Part shown: positions 29,221-41,253 of the stretch, one piece after another
How the letters are laid out: each line of letters begins with the position of its first letter
Numbering within the stretch: the first letter of the stretch is position 1
From: Rusavskia elegans
Taxonomy: Eukaryota; Ascomycota; Lecanoromycetes; Teloschistales; Teloschistaceae
Reading direction: 5' to 3'
DNA length: 64,000 bases
Assembly: GCA_011316305.1 (NCBI GenBank)
Contig: SAUG01000052.1
Coordinates: 62,001-126,000 of the forward strand
Translations under genes and position numbers: made by a program
Notes under the pieces: generated by a model
Database searches by the model: none
What the model saw: the letters and a program-made list of their open reading frames with translations, nothing else
Told to the model about the DNA's origin: nothing

Positions 29221-30194
29221 GTCGATTTACTATTAGTTATAGAAGAGCCTATAGTCTTCGATAGAGAATTAGAAATTACGGGCGGTTTAGCTTACCCGGA
29301 AGTTTTTAAGTAGTCCCTAAAAGAAACGTTATTTAAGACTTTTAAAGTTATAAGGATTAGTATAAGGCCTTAATAATAATAACAATAATATAGAGGCAGA
29401 TATAAAGTTTAGAATAGGTTAGGTAAAGCTTCGAAAGTTAGAATAATATAATAATAATAGTCCCTAGTAACGAATAGGAAGCTTCGAGTTCTTATACTAC
29501 TTAGGACTAGACGGTAATATAGCTAGTAAAGCCGAAGGCTAGGCTCGATAGCTCTAGTTCTAGAAGCGAGCGGTAGTTAGTTTAGAAGTAGCAGGTACTC
29601 GCTTAGACCGTTAGGAGGTTAGGAAAAAATACGATAGCTAGGAATATAGTCTACTAGCCCCCTATTTTATAGGGGTCCTAGCCTATACTAAATTAGCTAG
29701 GCAGTCGCTTCCCGTATTTATTTATAATAGCTAGCAGCTGCAGGATATACGCTGATAACTAGTATTAGCTAGGCGGCAGGATATAAGACTAATAATTATA
29801 AAGATCTAATTTTAAAGGCCTAATTACCGTACCTAGTATAATATTCCTATAGTAACGTATCTGTACGTTATAAATTAGCGACTTAATAGTTCTATTCGAA
29901 AGTAAGGAGGTTAGTAGTTTAAACGGCTAGAAAGGGTCGTAAAGTAAAATAAAAGGGGTCTACTTAGCTATTTATAATTTCGGCAGTTACCGGGGTACTT
30001 ATAGGTAGTAGTATAACTATAGACTTCGTCGTTCACCGTATTAGATACTTTATACGGTTTAATAATATATATCGGATCTATTAAAGGGTAGATAGAAAGG
30101 AAGATTTAATAAAGACGTAAAGAAGTTAAGTATGAAAATATAATACTCGCGAATAATAATAATAACTATTATAAACCAACTCGGCTAGAGCTTC

Positions 30195-30207
30195 CGGGTT
30201 TATAACC
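30195..30207 (-). other. Primer-binding site of Copia-A (initiator tRNA-Met half-tRNA type)
   Basis: Directly next to the 5' LTR the plus strand reads CGGGTTTATAACC. Two C-to-T changes turn CGGGCTCATAACC, the anticodon stem-loop of initiator tRNA-Met, into this. Some copia elements prime from that internal tRNA region. The equivalent positions in the other copies (32,941-32,953 and 39,845-39,857) are the same site with more transitions. Confidence 0.65.
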
Positions 30208-30383
30208 TGTTAAAATTATATATATAGAATATCAAGCTTAATTTACTAAAGTAGGCTTTCGCCTGAACTAAGTATATAAGAAGGAGGTAGCAGGGCCTTA
30301 GTACCGTAAGCCACTAGGCCTGATCGGCACTAGCGCCCTTGGCGCCTTAGCACAGCTGTTGTGCGTAACACGTACTTCTAACA
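30208..30383 (-). repeat. 5' LTR of Copia-A
   Basis: 176 bp from TGTTAAAATT to CTTCTAACA, followed by target duplication TTAAA. The last 90 bp keep many CA and TG dinucleotides, unlike the surrounding DNA and the partner LTR. Confidence 0.9.
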
Positions 30384-32953
30384 TTAAAACTAAAACTATA
30401 GTTTTTAATAATTATTTTAACGTCTATCTTCTAAATTTATAGTATTAATAGAAAGTTAATACCGGACCCGGGGGTATAGAGGACGTTATCGAATTCTATA
30501 AGGCGGTATCTACTATTAATATAGTAGTTAAATATAATAGTACCTTTAGTAATTAGTCGAGAGCTAATAGTACTATCGATACTAATTATAGACTCGCTCT
30601 AAATAGATTTTATACTAGATTTAATAAAAAGTTACCGCTAAAAAATAGTATAATAGTTATAGATATAGTCGAATATCTAAATATTAGTAAAATCTAGTTT
30701 ATTTAATAAAGCCGATAAAACTATAGAAACGAGAATTATAAAGCTAAAATTAGTAGGAACCGGTACTACTATAGTAAAATTTAATAACTTTTTAGATTCG
30801 GTAGATTTATTTTTAGATTTATTATCCTTAGATTTATTATTTTTACTATTTTTACTATTTTTACTATTCTTTCCTTTACTACTTTTATTTTTATTACTAT
30901 TATTCTTTTAGTGTTTACTACCGCTATTCTTCTATTTTTATATTATCTAAACTTTATTTAATTTAGGATATAGACTATAGTAGACATCTTTTATTTAGCC
31001 GTCTTGATTATAGTGAAAATAGTAGTTAATTTTAATAATTCGCTTATTCGGGTTATTTATAGATAGAAAGGCTAGACTCGCTATTATTATATTAGCGATA
31101 CTTTTTATTAACGGTAGTACGAATAATTTTATCTAAAATAACTATCTTCCATTTTCGCTAATATTTATTACTAATAATAATATTACTTTAGATAAATAAG
31201 GTCTAGAAGTAGTTAAAAGCGGCTCTAAAGCCTTAAAGGAATTTTAAAATAAAAAGGCTTTTTAAAATAATAATACCTATAGCTAAATTTTTATTAATAA
31301 ACTCGCGAAATTTAGCTATATAAACTTCTATATTTTTAAAAGAACTATTATAATAGATCGAATTCTATAGATTTACCGGTACTATAGACTCTATATTATA
31401 TCTAAAGTTTATCTAATATCTTTTTAATATCTAATATCATATTTCTTATAAGATTTTTAATATAAGTATTGTAGGTCGTTTTAATTATTAAATAGATATT
31501 TTCTATCCTTTCTTCTTTATAGTTAGAAAAAGCCGGAGGTAAAAGACCTTTAGTAATAGCTCGAAAGTTATTAAAAACGAGGTAGACTATAATAGCTTCC
31601 TTTTAATTTTTATAATCCGAACGGGTTTCGAGCTTCGGGACTATATTAATAGGATAGCTAGAAATTCCTAGTTTAATATTATCTATAGTTAATATTATAG
31701 GAATAGATATATCGCTAAATTTAGTATTAGACTATAAAGTACTATAAAAAGTAGTATTATAGAAAAAAGAATCTAAAAAAAAACCTAAAGGTAAATATCC
31801 GGGAGGTATAATAACTTTAAAACCGAATAAATTATTTAGGCTTAGAAGTATCGGAAGAGAATTAAAAGCTATAAAGAAGTCCGGATCGTCTTTAGATATA
31901 ATAGAAAAGAACTTTAATAGATAGTAATTAGAATCTAGGCGTAGATAGTTTTAAATAGCGAAATCGATTTACTACTAGTTATATAGGAACCTATAGTCTT
32001 TAATAGAAAATTAGAAGTTATAGATAATTTAGTTTACCCGAAAGTTATTAGATAGTCTTTAAAGAAAATATTATTTAAAACTTTTAAAATTACGAGGATT
32101 AGTATAAAGCTTTAATAATAATGATATAGAAGTAGATATAAAATTAAGAATAGGTTAGATAAAGTTTTAAAAATTAAAATAATATAATAATAGTCTTTAG
32201 TATTAAATAGGAAGTTTCGAATTTTTATATTATTTAGAACTAGATAATATAGCTAGTAAAGCCGAAGGCTAGACTCGATAGTTCTAGTTTTAGAGGCGAG
32301 GTAGTTAGTTTAAAAATAATAAAGACTCGCTTAGACTATTAGAAGGTTAGAAAAGATATAATAGCTAGGAATATAATCTACTAGCCCTCTATTTTATAAA
32401 GGTTCTAGCTTATATTAAATTAGTTAGGAAGTCGTTTCCCGTATTTATTTTTAATAGCTAGTACGAACCTAGCTATCTAGATTACTATAAGATATACGCC
32501 GATAACTAGCGTTAGCTAGATAATAGGATATAAAACTAATAATTATAAAGATCTAATTTTAAAGGCCTAACTATTATATTTAGTATAATATCTCTATAGT
32601 AATATATCTATATATTGTAAATTAGCGACTTAATAGTTTTATCAAAAAGTAAAGAGGTTAGTAGTTTAAATAGCTAGAAGGGATTATAAAATAGGATAAA
32701 AAGGGTATATTTAGCTATTTATAATTTCGATATTACCGGGGTATTTATAGGTAGTAGTATAACTATAGACTTTATTATTCGTTATATTAGATACTTTATA
32801 CGGTTTAATATTATATATCGGATCTATTAAAGAGTAGATAGAAAAGAAAATTTAATAAAAATATAAAGGGATTAAGTATAAAGATATAATACTCGCGAAA
32901 AATAATTATAACTATTATAAACTAATTCGGCTAGAACTTCCGGGTTTATAATC

Positions 32954-33131
32954 TATTAAAATTATATATATATAGAATATTAAATTTAATTTACTAAAGT
33001 AGGCTTTCGTCTAAACTAAATATATAAAAAAGAGATAGTAGAGCCTTGGTATCTAGATCTACTAGGCCTGATCGGTACTAGCGCCCTTGGCACCTTGCTA
33101 CAGCTGTTATACGTAATACGTACTTCCAATA
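32954..33131 (-). repeat. 5' LTR of Copia-B
   Basis: 178 bp, homologous to the other LTRs, followed directly by the duplicated target ACTAT at 33,132-33,136. Confidence 0.88.
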
Positions 33132-34600
33132 ACTATTAGCGTCACTTTTAATTTTATATATCGATTTATCTTCTAGGAAATATTTAATAGAATATAGAAT
33201 AACTTTAATATATAATATCTAAATAGTATTTTATTCTAATAATATTAGACTTTTTCTATAGTTTTATATTATTTGTCGGCGTAGAATAGTTATTTAGCCT
33301 CTTTATATAATTAGGGTTTAAAAGAATTCAATATAGTAGCATTTTTTATAGTATTAATAAATATATAAACGCTTATAAATAGGTCTAGAAAAGAATTATT
33401 GTAATTATCTAATATCAGGAATTCGAGGTAATTATATTAAACTTTAATGAAGGATTAGTTAATACGATCGGGTTCTAAGCGAAATACTATAATCGAAAGA
33501 TAAAATAGTAATTTATCGGAATCTAGATCGAAATTATTAATTTCGAAAATATAAAGACTAGTAGATCAATTAGCCGGCGATGGAATTTAACTATAAATAA
33601 AAAAAAATCGGTAAAATATTAGAGAAACTATTAACTTTAATATTAATAGAAAGTTATTAGATTACGGCTGCGATTTTTTCATATTAGATTTTCTATTAAT
33701 ACGCTGCCGTTTTCGCATAGACTACTATTAAAGTTTATTTTCTAATATCTCGAATTCCTATAGATTAAATAAATCTAGAATTTAATCTATTTCTTTAAAT
33801 ACTATAGAAAATATACGGAAGATTTTATTCTAAATATTTTATAATTTATAAATAGTTTTACTAAAGTAATTAACTAATATATATCTATAGATTCGATTAT
33901 AGAATTTCTAAATCTTTTTACTATATATTAGATACGCTACGGAATCTAAAATATAAAATCGATTTAAAAAAAAGATTTACTATATTTTCTTTCCTATAGA
34001 ATTTATATCTAGTTTACTATTAAATAATCTAAAGTATAGAAAAGAAGTAATTTTAATAAATAGTAGCTATTATTTCCTACTATAAATAAATGAGAAATAG
34101 ATTTTATATATTAGTATTTATCCGAAACGTTTAGAAATACTATTCTATTAAAGATTATTAGATATATTAAATTTTCACGAAATTTCTAAATTAGTAAAAC
34201 TTTTAGTTATAATATAACTTTTATAATCGTTATTACTATAAAAATTTTAATAATAAAAATATCATTTTCGTTATAGATATAGAAATAGTTTTAATCTTTT
34301 AAAATTTTAGAAATGTTTTTTATTTTAGTTATATAGATACTATATTTCTAGATATTAATATCTAAAAAAATAATATTTTAACTTCTATTATATATTATTA
34401 AAACTTTACTTTTTCGGATAGAGCTAATACTATTCGTATAAATAGAATCTTCAAAACCGTTATTAAAGCGGATATAGTTTCTATAAAGCTATTTATATTT
34501 TTTATTTAGGATATAAATTTTATAGTAATCGTATTAAAATTTAGTAATTTTAACTAGATTAATTTCTATAGATATATTTACTAATTTATATTAATTCTAG

Positions 34601-34650
34601 CACCGAACCACTGGTTCACCGGGCACCAAAACCAAAACAAATTAACTAAA
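34601..34650. mobile_element. Short un-RIPed insertion with 13-bp target duplication
   Basis: About 50 bp starting CACCGAACCACTGG and ending in an A-rich CCAAAACCAAAAC tract. It interrupts the RIP-mutated pol of Copia-C, with exact repeats ATATTAATTCTAG on both sides (34,588-34,600 and 34,650-34,662). It keeps many CA dinucleotides, unlike everything around it. The A-rich tail plus long duplication resembles a retroposed fragment. Confidence 0.7.
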
Positions 34651-35613
34651 TATTAATTCTAGTTATTAAGTTATCTAAGCCGTTAATACTAGATATTTTT
34701 GATCTCTATCGATATTTTAACGAGAGCCTTTAAAGCTATATCGGGTATTAATAAATATAAAGGCGAAAATAAAAGGATAAAAGAAATAAAAAAAGATTTT
34801 ACAGAATCGCGCTATATAATATTAATATTTAATAAATATCGACCTTCGTATATTTAGATAGTTAATATTAAATCCGGAATGTTAAAGCTAAAGCTAAAGT
34901 AATATTCTTTAATAGTTATTTTAACGTCTATTTTCTAAATTTATAATATTAATAGAAAGTTAATATCGGATCCGGAAATATAAAAAATATTATAGAATTC
35001 TATAAAACGATATTTACTATTAGTAAAATAGATAAATATAATAGCACTTTTAGTAATTAGTTAGAAGCTAACGGCGCTACTAATATTAATTAAAAATTTA
35101 TTCTAGAAAGATTTTATACTAATATCTATAAAAAAAAAGACTAATAGAATATAGTATAATTATTATAAATATAGTCGATAATCTAATTATTAATAAAATT
35201 CAGTTTATTTAATAAAGCCGATAAAACTATAGAAATAAATATTATAAAATGAAAATTAGTAAAAATTGATGCTATTATAATAATATTTAGTAACTTTTTA
35301 GATTCGGTAGATTTATTTTTAAATTAATTATTTTCAAATTTATCGATTTTATTATTTTTACTATTTTTTTTTACCGTTTTTACTTTTATTATTTTTATTT
35401 TTATAGTGTTTACCGCTATTATTTTTCTATTTTTTTACTATATAAATCATTTTTTATTTGAAATAAAAATTATAGTAGATTTCTTTCATATAATTATTTC
35501 GGTTATAATAAAAATAGTAGTCGACTTTAATAATTTATTAATTCGGATCATTTATAGATAGAAAAACTTTAGTTCTAATAGTAATGGAATCGATACTATT
35601 ATATTAACGATAT

Positions 35614-36127
35614 TAGATTGGCTATTTCGGATCGGATTTCTATCGATATTTCGGAAATCCGATCTAAATTTTAGTAAATCGGTTCGATCCGACCCGCTAA
35701 ATAATATAGGTCGATTTCTAAAATTAAAATCAAGAATCAAATCGGATTATAAAATAAAAACCGATAGAAATTTGATTCGATCTATTCAACCTTCTATATA
35801 TAATATAATATTCTAAATTTAGTTAATTAGTAAATTATTTAATTAAAATTATATGAAAATAATATTTTCAGATAATATATTTAGTCTAACTAGAAGGCTA
35901 CTAGCTAGCGTAGTTAATTAACTAGAGTTTTTTTTAAATAGATAAATATAACTTTTATACTAGAAATATATCTTTATACTAGAATTCAACGGTTTTAATA
36001 AATCGAATCCGGGAATCCGAATTCGATCCGAAATCAAATTAGTTTAATACCTAAAAAAGTCGGAATCGATTCGAATCGGATCGGTTATTTTAATCCGGAT
36101 TCGAAATCCGACCCGACAGGTGATTTA
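35614..36127 (+). mobile_element. hAT-like MITE, copy M1 (514 bp)
   Basis: Starts TAGATTGGCTATTTCGG and ends GACAGGTGATTTA. The 8-bp flanks are AACGATAT (35,606-35,613) and AATAATAC (36,128-36,135), differing only by transitions. It is inserted in gag of Copia-C. The core around 35,870-35,960 (TTTAGTCTAACTAGA, CTAGCTAGCGTAGTTA) is shared with copies at 41,254 and 43,714. No coding capacity. Confidence 0.8.
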
Positions 36128-36560
36128 AATAATACTTTTTACTAATAGTAGTACTAATAGTTTTATCTAAAAATACTATTCTTTATTTTAATTACTAACG
36201 ATAATATTACTTTAGATAAACGAAGTACAAAAATAGCTAAAAAAGATATTAAAGCTCCGAAAAAATATTAAAATAAAGAAGTTTTTTATAATAATAATAT
36301 TTATAGTTAAAATCTCGTTAGAAAATCCGCGAAATTTAGCTATATAAATTTCTACGTTTTCGAAAAAACTATTATAATAGAGGATATCCAACTAGATATC
36401 GAATTCTACGAATTTACAGGTACTATAAATTCTATATTATATCTAGAATTCATTTAATATTATTGTAATATCTAATATAATAGTTTCTATAATAATTTTA
36501 ATATTAGTATTATAGATCGTTTTAATCGTTATATAGACGCGTTGTATATATATTTTCTTA

Positions 36561-36975
36561 TATATATATACGATTTAATCATTCGTTTTTTTGATTATTA
36601 TTTATAAATTAATTCTAGAAATATTATTCGATTAGGTTACGTAGTTATTCAGATTCAAATATTTACCGCGAATTTAATTTAAGACTTTTAAAGAAGTTAA
36701 ATCTAGACTATAATCTAGAGAAAAACTATAGTCTATTTAGTTTTAATTAATTTAGTTTACTTCGATTAGAAACGACTAGACTAAAATAATCCTTTAAATA
36801 ATTATTTTATATACTTTCTATATAAATTCTATATAAAAATCGATTTAGTCGATTAGAAAAAATTTAAATATTAGATTAGTCTTCAAGGTATTTAAACACT
36901 CGACCCGCTAGATCAACTCCGTTAACTCCGAAATAGAACGCGGATCTATTAGGCTTTCAAATAACGCAGTCTACT
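36561..36975 (-). mobile_element. tRNA-derived SINE, copy S1 (5' truncated or diverged)
   Basis: Homologous to the SINEs at 37,806 and 45,424 across the body. The promoter end (36,900-36,975) is diverged and lacks the full GGCCTGG start. Inserted in gag of Copia-C. Confidence 0.6.
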
Positions 36976-37559
36976 CTTTTTTATATTTAAAAATACCCGA
37001 AAATAAAAGGCAATTAGTAATAGTTCGGAGGTTATTAAATATATAATAGATTATATTACTTTCTTTCCAGTTTTTATAGTCCGAACGGGTTATAAATTTT
37101 AGAATTATATTAATAGAATAGACGGAGCCTTCTAGTTTAAAATCATCTATAGTTAATATTATAGCAATAGATATATCGCCGAACTTAATAGTAGACTAGA
37201 TTAGAGAGATTTTAAAAAGAATAGTACTATAGAAATCGAATATTATAAAAAATCTAGATAGTAAATAGTCTAGAAAAGTAATAACTTCGAGGTTAAAAAG
37301 GTTATTTAGGCTTAGAGAAATCAGAAAAAAACTAAAAGCTATAAAAAAATCCGAATTATTTTCGGATAAATATAAAGTAATATCGATAGATAGTAATTAG
37401 AATCCGGGTATAAATAATTCTAGATAGCGAGATCGATTTACTATTAGTTATATAGAAGTCTATAGTCTTCGATAGAGAATTTGAAATTATAAACGGTTTA
37501 GTTTACCCGGAAATTATTAAATAGTCTTTCAAGAAAATAATATTAAAGTTTAGTATAAA

Positions 37560-37587
37560 ACTTTAATAATAATAATAATAATAATCA

Positions 37588-37654
<67 letters not shown>

Positions 37655-37735
37655 TATAATAATAATAATAATAATAATACTAATAACAATAATAATAATA
37701 ATATTAATAATAATATTAATAATAATAATATAGAA
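37560..37735. repeat. TAA/AAT trinucleotide microsatellite
   Basis: About 175 bp of nearly uninterrupted TAA/AAT repeats in the gag leader of Copia-C. The matching site in Copia-A (about 29,365-29,392) has only a few AAT units, so the tract expanded in the old copy. Confidence 0.95.
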
Positions 37736-37805
37736 ATAGTTCTAAAATTTAAAATCCCTTTATAGGATTTCTATTCGAGGTTATAATTAAATTATTATAT
37801 ATATA

Positions 37806-38227
37806 TATACGATCGATCATTCGAATTTTTAATTTTAATCTTTTACGAATTTAATACTAGAGGCGCTAATTCGATTAGATTACGTAATTATTTAGTACTT
37901 AAATATTTTACCGAAAACTCGAATTAAAGATTCCCGAAGGAGCTAGATCTGGACTAAAACCTAGAAGGAAACTATAATCTATTTAACTTTAATTAACTTA
38001 ATTTCCTTCGATCGATCGGGCTAGGCTGAAACGATCTACTATCTAGTTTTTCTATATTTTAAAACTCTATAAAAATCGACTAGGGTCGATAGAAAAAACT
38101 TAAGTATTAGGTTAGCTTTCGAGGGATTTAAATTCCTAACCTATCGGATTAACTCCGTTAACTCCGAAGAGTACTAGATCCGCCGGGCCTCCAGGTCACG
38201 CAGCGTTACCACTGCGCTGTCCAGGCC
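37806..38227 (-). mobile_element. tRNA-derived SINE, copy S2
   Basis: On the minus strand it starts GGCCTGGACAGCGCAGTGG (A-box-like) at 38,227. A B-box-like stretch and the SINE body follow. The target duplication TTAAATTATTATATATATA flanks it (from 37,787 and from 38,228). It abuts repeat R1 copy 2. Confidence 0.75.
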
Positions 38228-38228
38228 T

Positions 38229-39180
38229 TAAATTATTATATATATACGTTTTATTACCCTAGTTTCTATACGGCAACAATTGTTATTACTTGTATAGTAA
38301 AGAATTTTCGTAGTTAAAAGTTAACTAAGGTTTGCAGCGTAGTTGATCGTTTTTATTCTATTATATCCTCTATTTAATTACTATACTTCTTCTATCTAGG
38401 ATTCCCTTATACCAGTTCGAAATACGTACGATTATAAACTACTAATATAGCCTCTAGAACTATCTACTAGGCGGTAATATTATCCTTTACTTTTATTGTT
38501 TCGTTTTCGTCTACGGTCGTACCCGAATCTAGATAGTCTACTAATCTATCTAGATACTCGATAACTACTAGCTCGGTATCTAATAGGATAAAGGCTCCTA
38601 CTAGAAATTTAATACGGTCGTTAAAACCGTATAGCTCCGGCGGATTCGGAATAAAAGGCTTTAATATTATAGTTAAGACTGATAGATTTCGAGATTTAAA
38701 ATCTATTATAGTAGGCGGACTAGCGAGAACTCGGTTAACGTTATTAAATAATTTAAATTTAGTAGTTTTAAACTTTATTTCTTCTAATTAGAATGATATA
38801 ATAGTAGTTATAATATTATTAATAGAGGTTCTATATATATTAGCCTATACTCTAGATTATTACGGAAAAAATTTACGTTAGATATAATAGTACAAGTTAA
38901 ATTAATCCGTAGTAGTTATAGGTACTAGTAAAAAAAGACGAAGAAAAAGCGACTATAAGATATATATATATACGAAAATTCTACTACGTTATACTTTAAA
39001 TAAACTATAGATACTTATATTATAAACGTATTATAGAATAGATTCGAGTTCATTTTATATAGTTTTTTAGTTTAAATTAATTAGATTAGAATACTAGTTT
39101 TTATACCGTATATCTAACGCTAGCGTACTAATATTAAAGTAAATTGCTTACGGAACCGACGGTTAATCGGATACTAAAAA
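38229..39180 (-). repeat. Unclassified ~1-kb repeat, copy 2 (family R1)
   Basis: Inverted homologue of 690-1,655. It lies within the gag leader of Copia-C, which resumes near 39,190. No protein recognised. Confidence 0.6.
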
Positions 39181-39857
39181 AATAAATAAAATAATAAAAA
39201 TAAAACAATATAAAGTTTAAAATAGATTAGATAAAACTTCGAAAATTAAAACGATATAATTATAATCTTTAGTAATAAATAGGGAACTTCGAGTTTTTAT
39301 ACTATTTAGGACAAAACTAAAGGCTGAACTCGATAGTTTCAACTTTAGAAACGAGCGGTAGTTAGTTTAAAAGTAGTAGATATTCGTTTAAACCGTTAGA
39401 AAATTAGGAAAAAAATACGATAACTAGAAATACAATCTACTAGCCTTTTATTTTATAGAGACAGCCTATACTAAATTAGCTAGGCAGTCGTTTCTCGTAT
39501 TTATTTATAATAGCTAGAGCTATCTAAATTACTATAGCGTCCATATAAAACTAGGAACGTTGGCTAGAATATCCCGTACGATAATTCGCGGCAAAGTATT
39601 CTTTTCTAGTATATCAGCTTTTTATATATCTAGTAACGTATATAGTATACAGCACTTTATCTATAAGTAGTAATTAGCGATTTAATAATTCTATCCGAAA
39701 GTAAAAAAGTCAGTAGTTTAAACGGCTAGAAGAAATCGTAAAATAAAACGAAAGAATCTATTTAATTATTTACAATTTCGGCAGTTACCAAAGAATTTAT
39801 AGAAAATTACGATAACTATTATAAACTAATTCGGCCAAAACTTTCGAATTTATAATC

Positions 39858-40033
39858 TATTCAAATCATATATATAAAATATCAAATTTGATTTACTAAA
39901 ATAGATTTTCGTTTAAACTAAATATATAAAAAATAGATAGCAGAATCTTGACGTCTGGAACTATTAGATTTAATCGGCACTAGCGTTTTTGACGATTTAA
40001 TACAGCTGTTATACGTAGTATATACTTCTAACA
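39858..40033 (-). repeat. 5' LTR of Copia-C
   Basis: 176 bp ending CTTCTAACA. This is the most diverged LTR copy and marks the right end of the oldest copia element. Confidence 0.85.
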
Positions 40034-41245
40034 AATAGTAGATATTAATAAAAGAAAAATAAAATAAAACGACTCTGAAGTATATATATGTATATATTCT
40101 CGCTCTACTATATTTTAGTTTAATCGAATTATTGAATATTATAATATATATATTTTATAAAATAAATTTATATTATCTTTTTAGCGTTGTTAATTTTTTA
40201 TAATTAAATTAAAATATCAACTTTTATAACGTATATTCAACGTTGGCGTACTAATACCAATATATTTACGATAACGATTGTTAATCGAATATCGAAATAA
40301 TATATTAAATAATAAATATTATTTTTCAACGTCTATTAATCAAAATTTAATTATTTTTATATCGTTTAAAAATTTTCAGTCAACTTTTTGAATTGTATAA
40401 TTTTTGGTCTATAACGTTAAATATATATCACGTATATATAGTAAAAAGATATCGGTTTCGAATAGAAGATTTAGATTTAATTTGACGTTCGTCTAGTAAA
40501 ATTGATAGAATTTCTTTACGGTCGTAATAGATAAAGATATTTTATACGCTTGATTATTTAAAGTCTATTGGCCAAATTCGTATATACAATAAATTATTCT
40601 ATAGCGTCAAATAAATGTTTTAAATAGGATTAGAAAGTAGCTAATTATATCTATTAATACGGAGGTTATTCTATATAGAAAAATCTATTACTTAAAATTA
40701 ATATATTAAAATACAATTATATTACTATAGTTTTATTAAAACTAAAAATTATTGATCAGTCGTATTCTTTACAATCTTTTAATATATCTAAAAAATATAA
40801 ATATTTATAAAAATAATTAAATTATAATAATAGTTTAAAAAAATTCATTTTTTTTATCTATATAAATAACTATAAAATTAATATATTTTTTTTATAAATA
40901 AAATAAATGAAACAAATATATATAATATAATAGCGAAATAATATTATTAAATAATTGATTATAAATATTAAACGCGTTATATAAATTTTAAAAAAATAAA
41001 TAAAACGTTTAGAAATAAAATCTATCGTCTAGTCGCTATAATATTACTAGCGTATTGAATTATAATTTTTTTTCGTTTTTATCTCTTTTTATAGTTAGAT
41101 TATATTCGATATATTCCAGTATATAATTTCGTTTTAAAATATATCTATCGTTAGAACTATAGTAGTATTATATTTTAAAAATACTATCGTTTCAATATAT
41201 TTACAATTATAAATTCGTTAAATCGATTTAATAAATATTTAAAGT
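40034..41245. other. Unassigned RIP-mutated DNA
   Basis: AT-rich sequence between the copia LTR and MITE M2. A fragment near 40,230-40,300 resembles the end of repeat R1. I see no gene. Confidence 0.5.
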
Positions 41246-41253
41246 CCTATAAT

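Larger units (their letters stand above)
22740..30383 (-). mobile_element. Youngest Ty1/copia element (Copia-A), full length, RIP-inactivated
   Basis: This is a complete 7.64-kb element on the minus strand with 176-bp LTRs (5' LTR 30,208-30,383; 3' LTR 22,740-22,915) and a perfect 5-bp duplication TTAAA (22,735-22,739 and 30,384-30,388). Removing it restores the gag-pol junction of the host copy. From 5' to 3' it has a primer-binding site (30,195-30,207), leader, gag with zinc knuckle, pol ending in RNase H, then an extra ORF-like tract before the 3' LTR. It keeps more G+C than the older copies, in line with being the last to insert. No functional protein remains. Confidence 0.9.
17974..33131 (-). 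mobile_element. Middle-aged Ty1/copia element (Copia-B), interrupted by a younger copy
   Basis: This element is on the minus strand. Its 3' LTR is 17,974-18,151 and its 5' LTR is 32,954-33,131 (178 bp each). The 5-bp duplication ACTAT lies at 17,969-17,973 and 33,132-33,136, and the element sits inside pol of the oldest copy. Moving from 5' to 3' of the element, it has a leader and gag (32,953 down to about 30,389), pol (22,734 down to about 19,640), and the extra ORF tract (19,610 to 18,190). It is split between gag and pol by the 22,740-30,383 copy. All frames are broken by RIP. Confidence 0.85.
1..40033 (-). mobile_element. Oldest Ty1/copia element (Copia-C), split by nested insertions, extends off left edge
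   Basis: This is a minus-strand copia relic in pieces. Positions 1-427 (end of RNase H and downstream) and 16,936-17,973 (RNase H/RT) are homologous to the ends of pol in the two younger copies. 33,132-34,900 is the middle and 5' part of pol, 34,900-39,857 is gag and leader, and 39,858-40,033 is the 5' LTR. The intervals are filled by a hAT-like element (428-16,935), a younger copia (17,974-33,131), a MITE, SINEs and a 1-kb repeat. The 3' LTR must lie left of the window. It is more diverged than the younger copies. Every coding frame is destroyed by RIP-type stops. Confidence 0.8.

Noticed and set aside
35552..35740. 62-codon minus-strand open frame
   Set aside because: It spans the junction of gag debris and a MITE end; a chance frame.
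17974..40033. Five regularly similar ~176-bp repeats, considered as a satellite or CRISPR-like array
   Set aside because: They pair as LTRs with 5-bp duplications and copia genes between them; spacing is kilobases and irregular.
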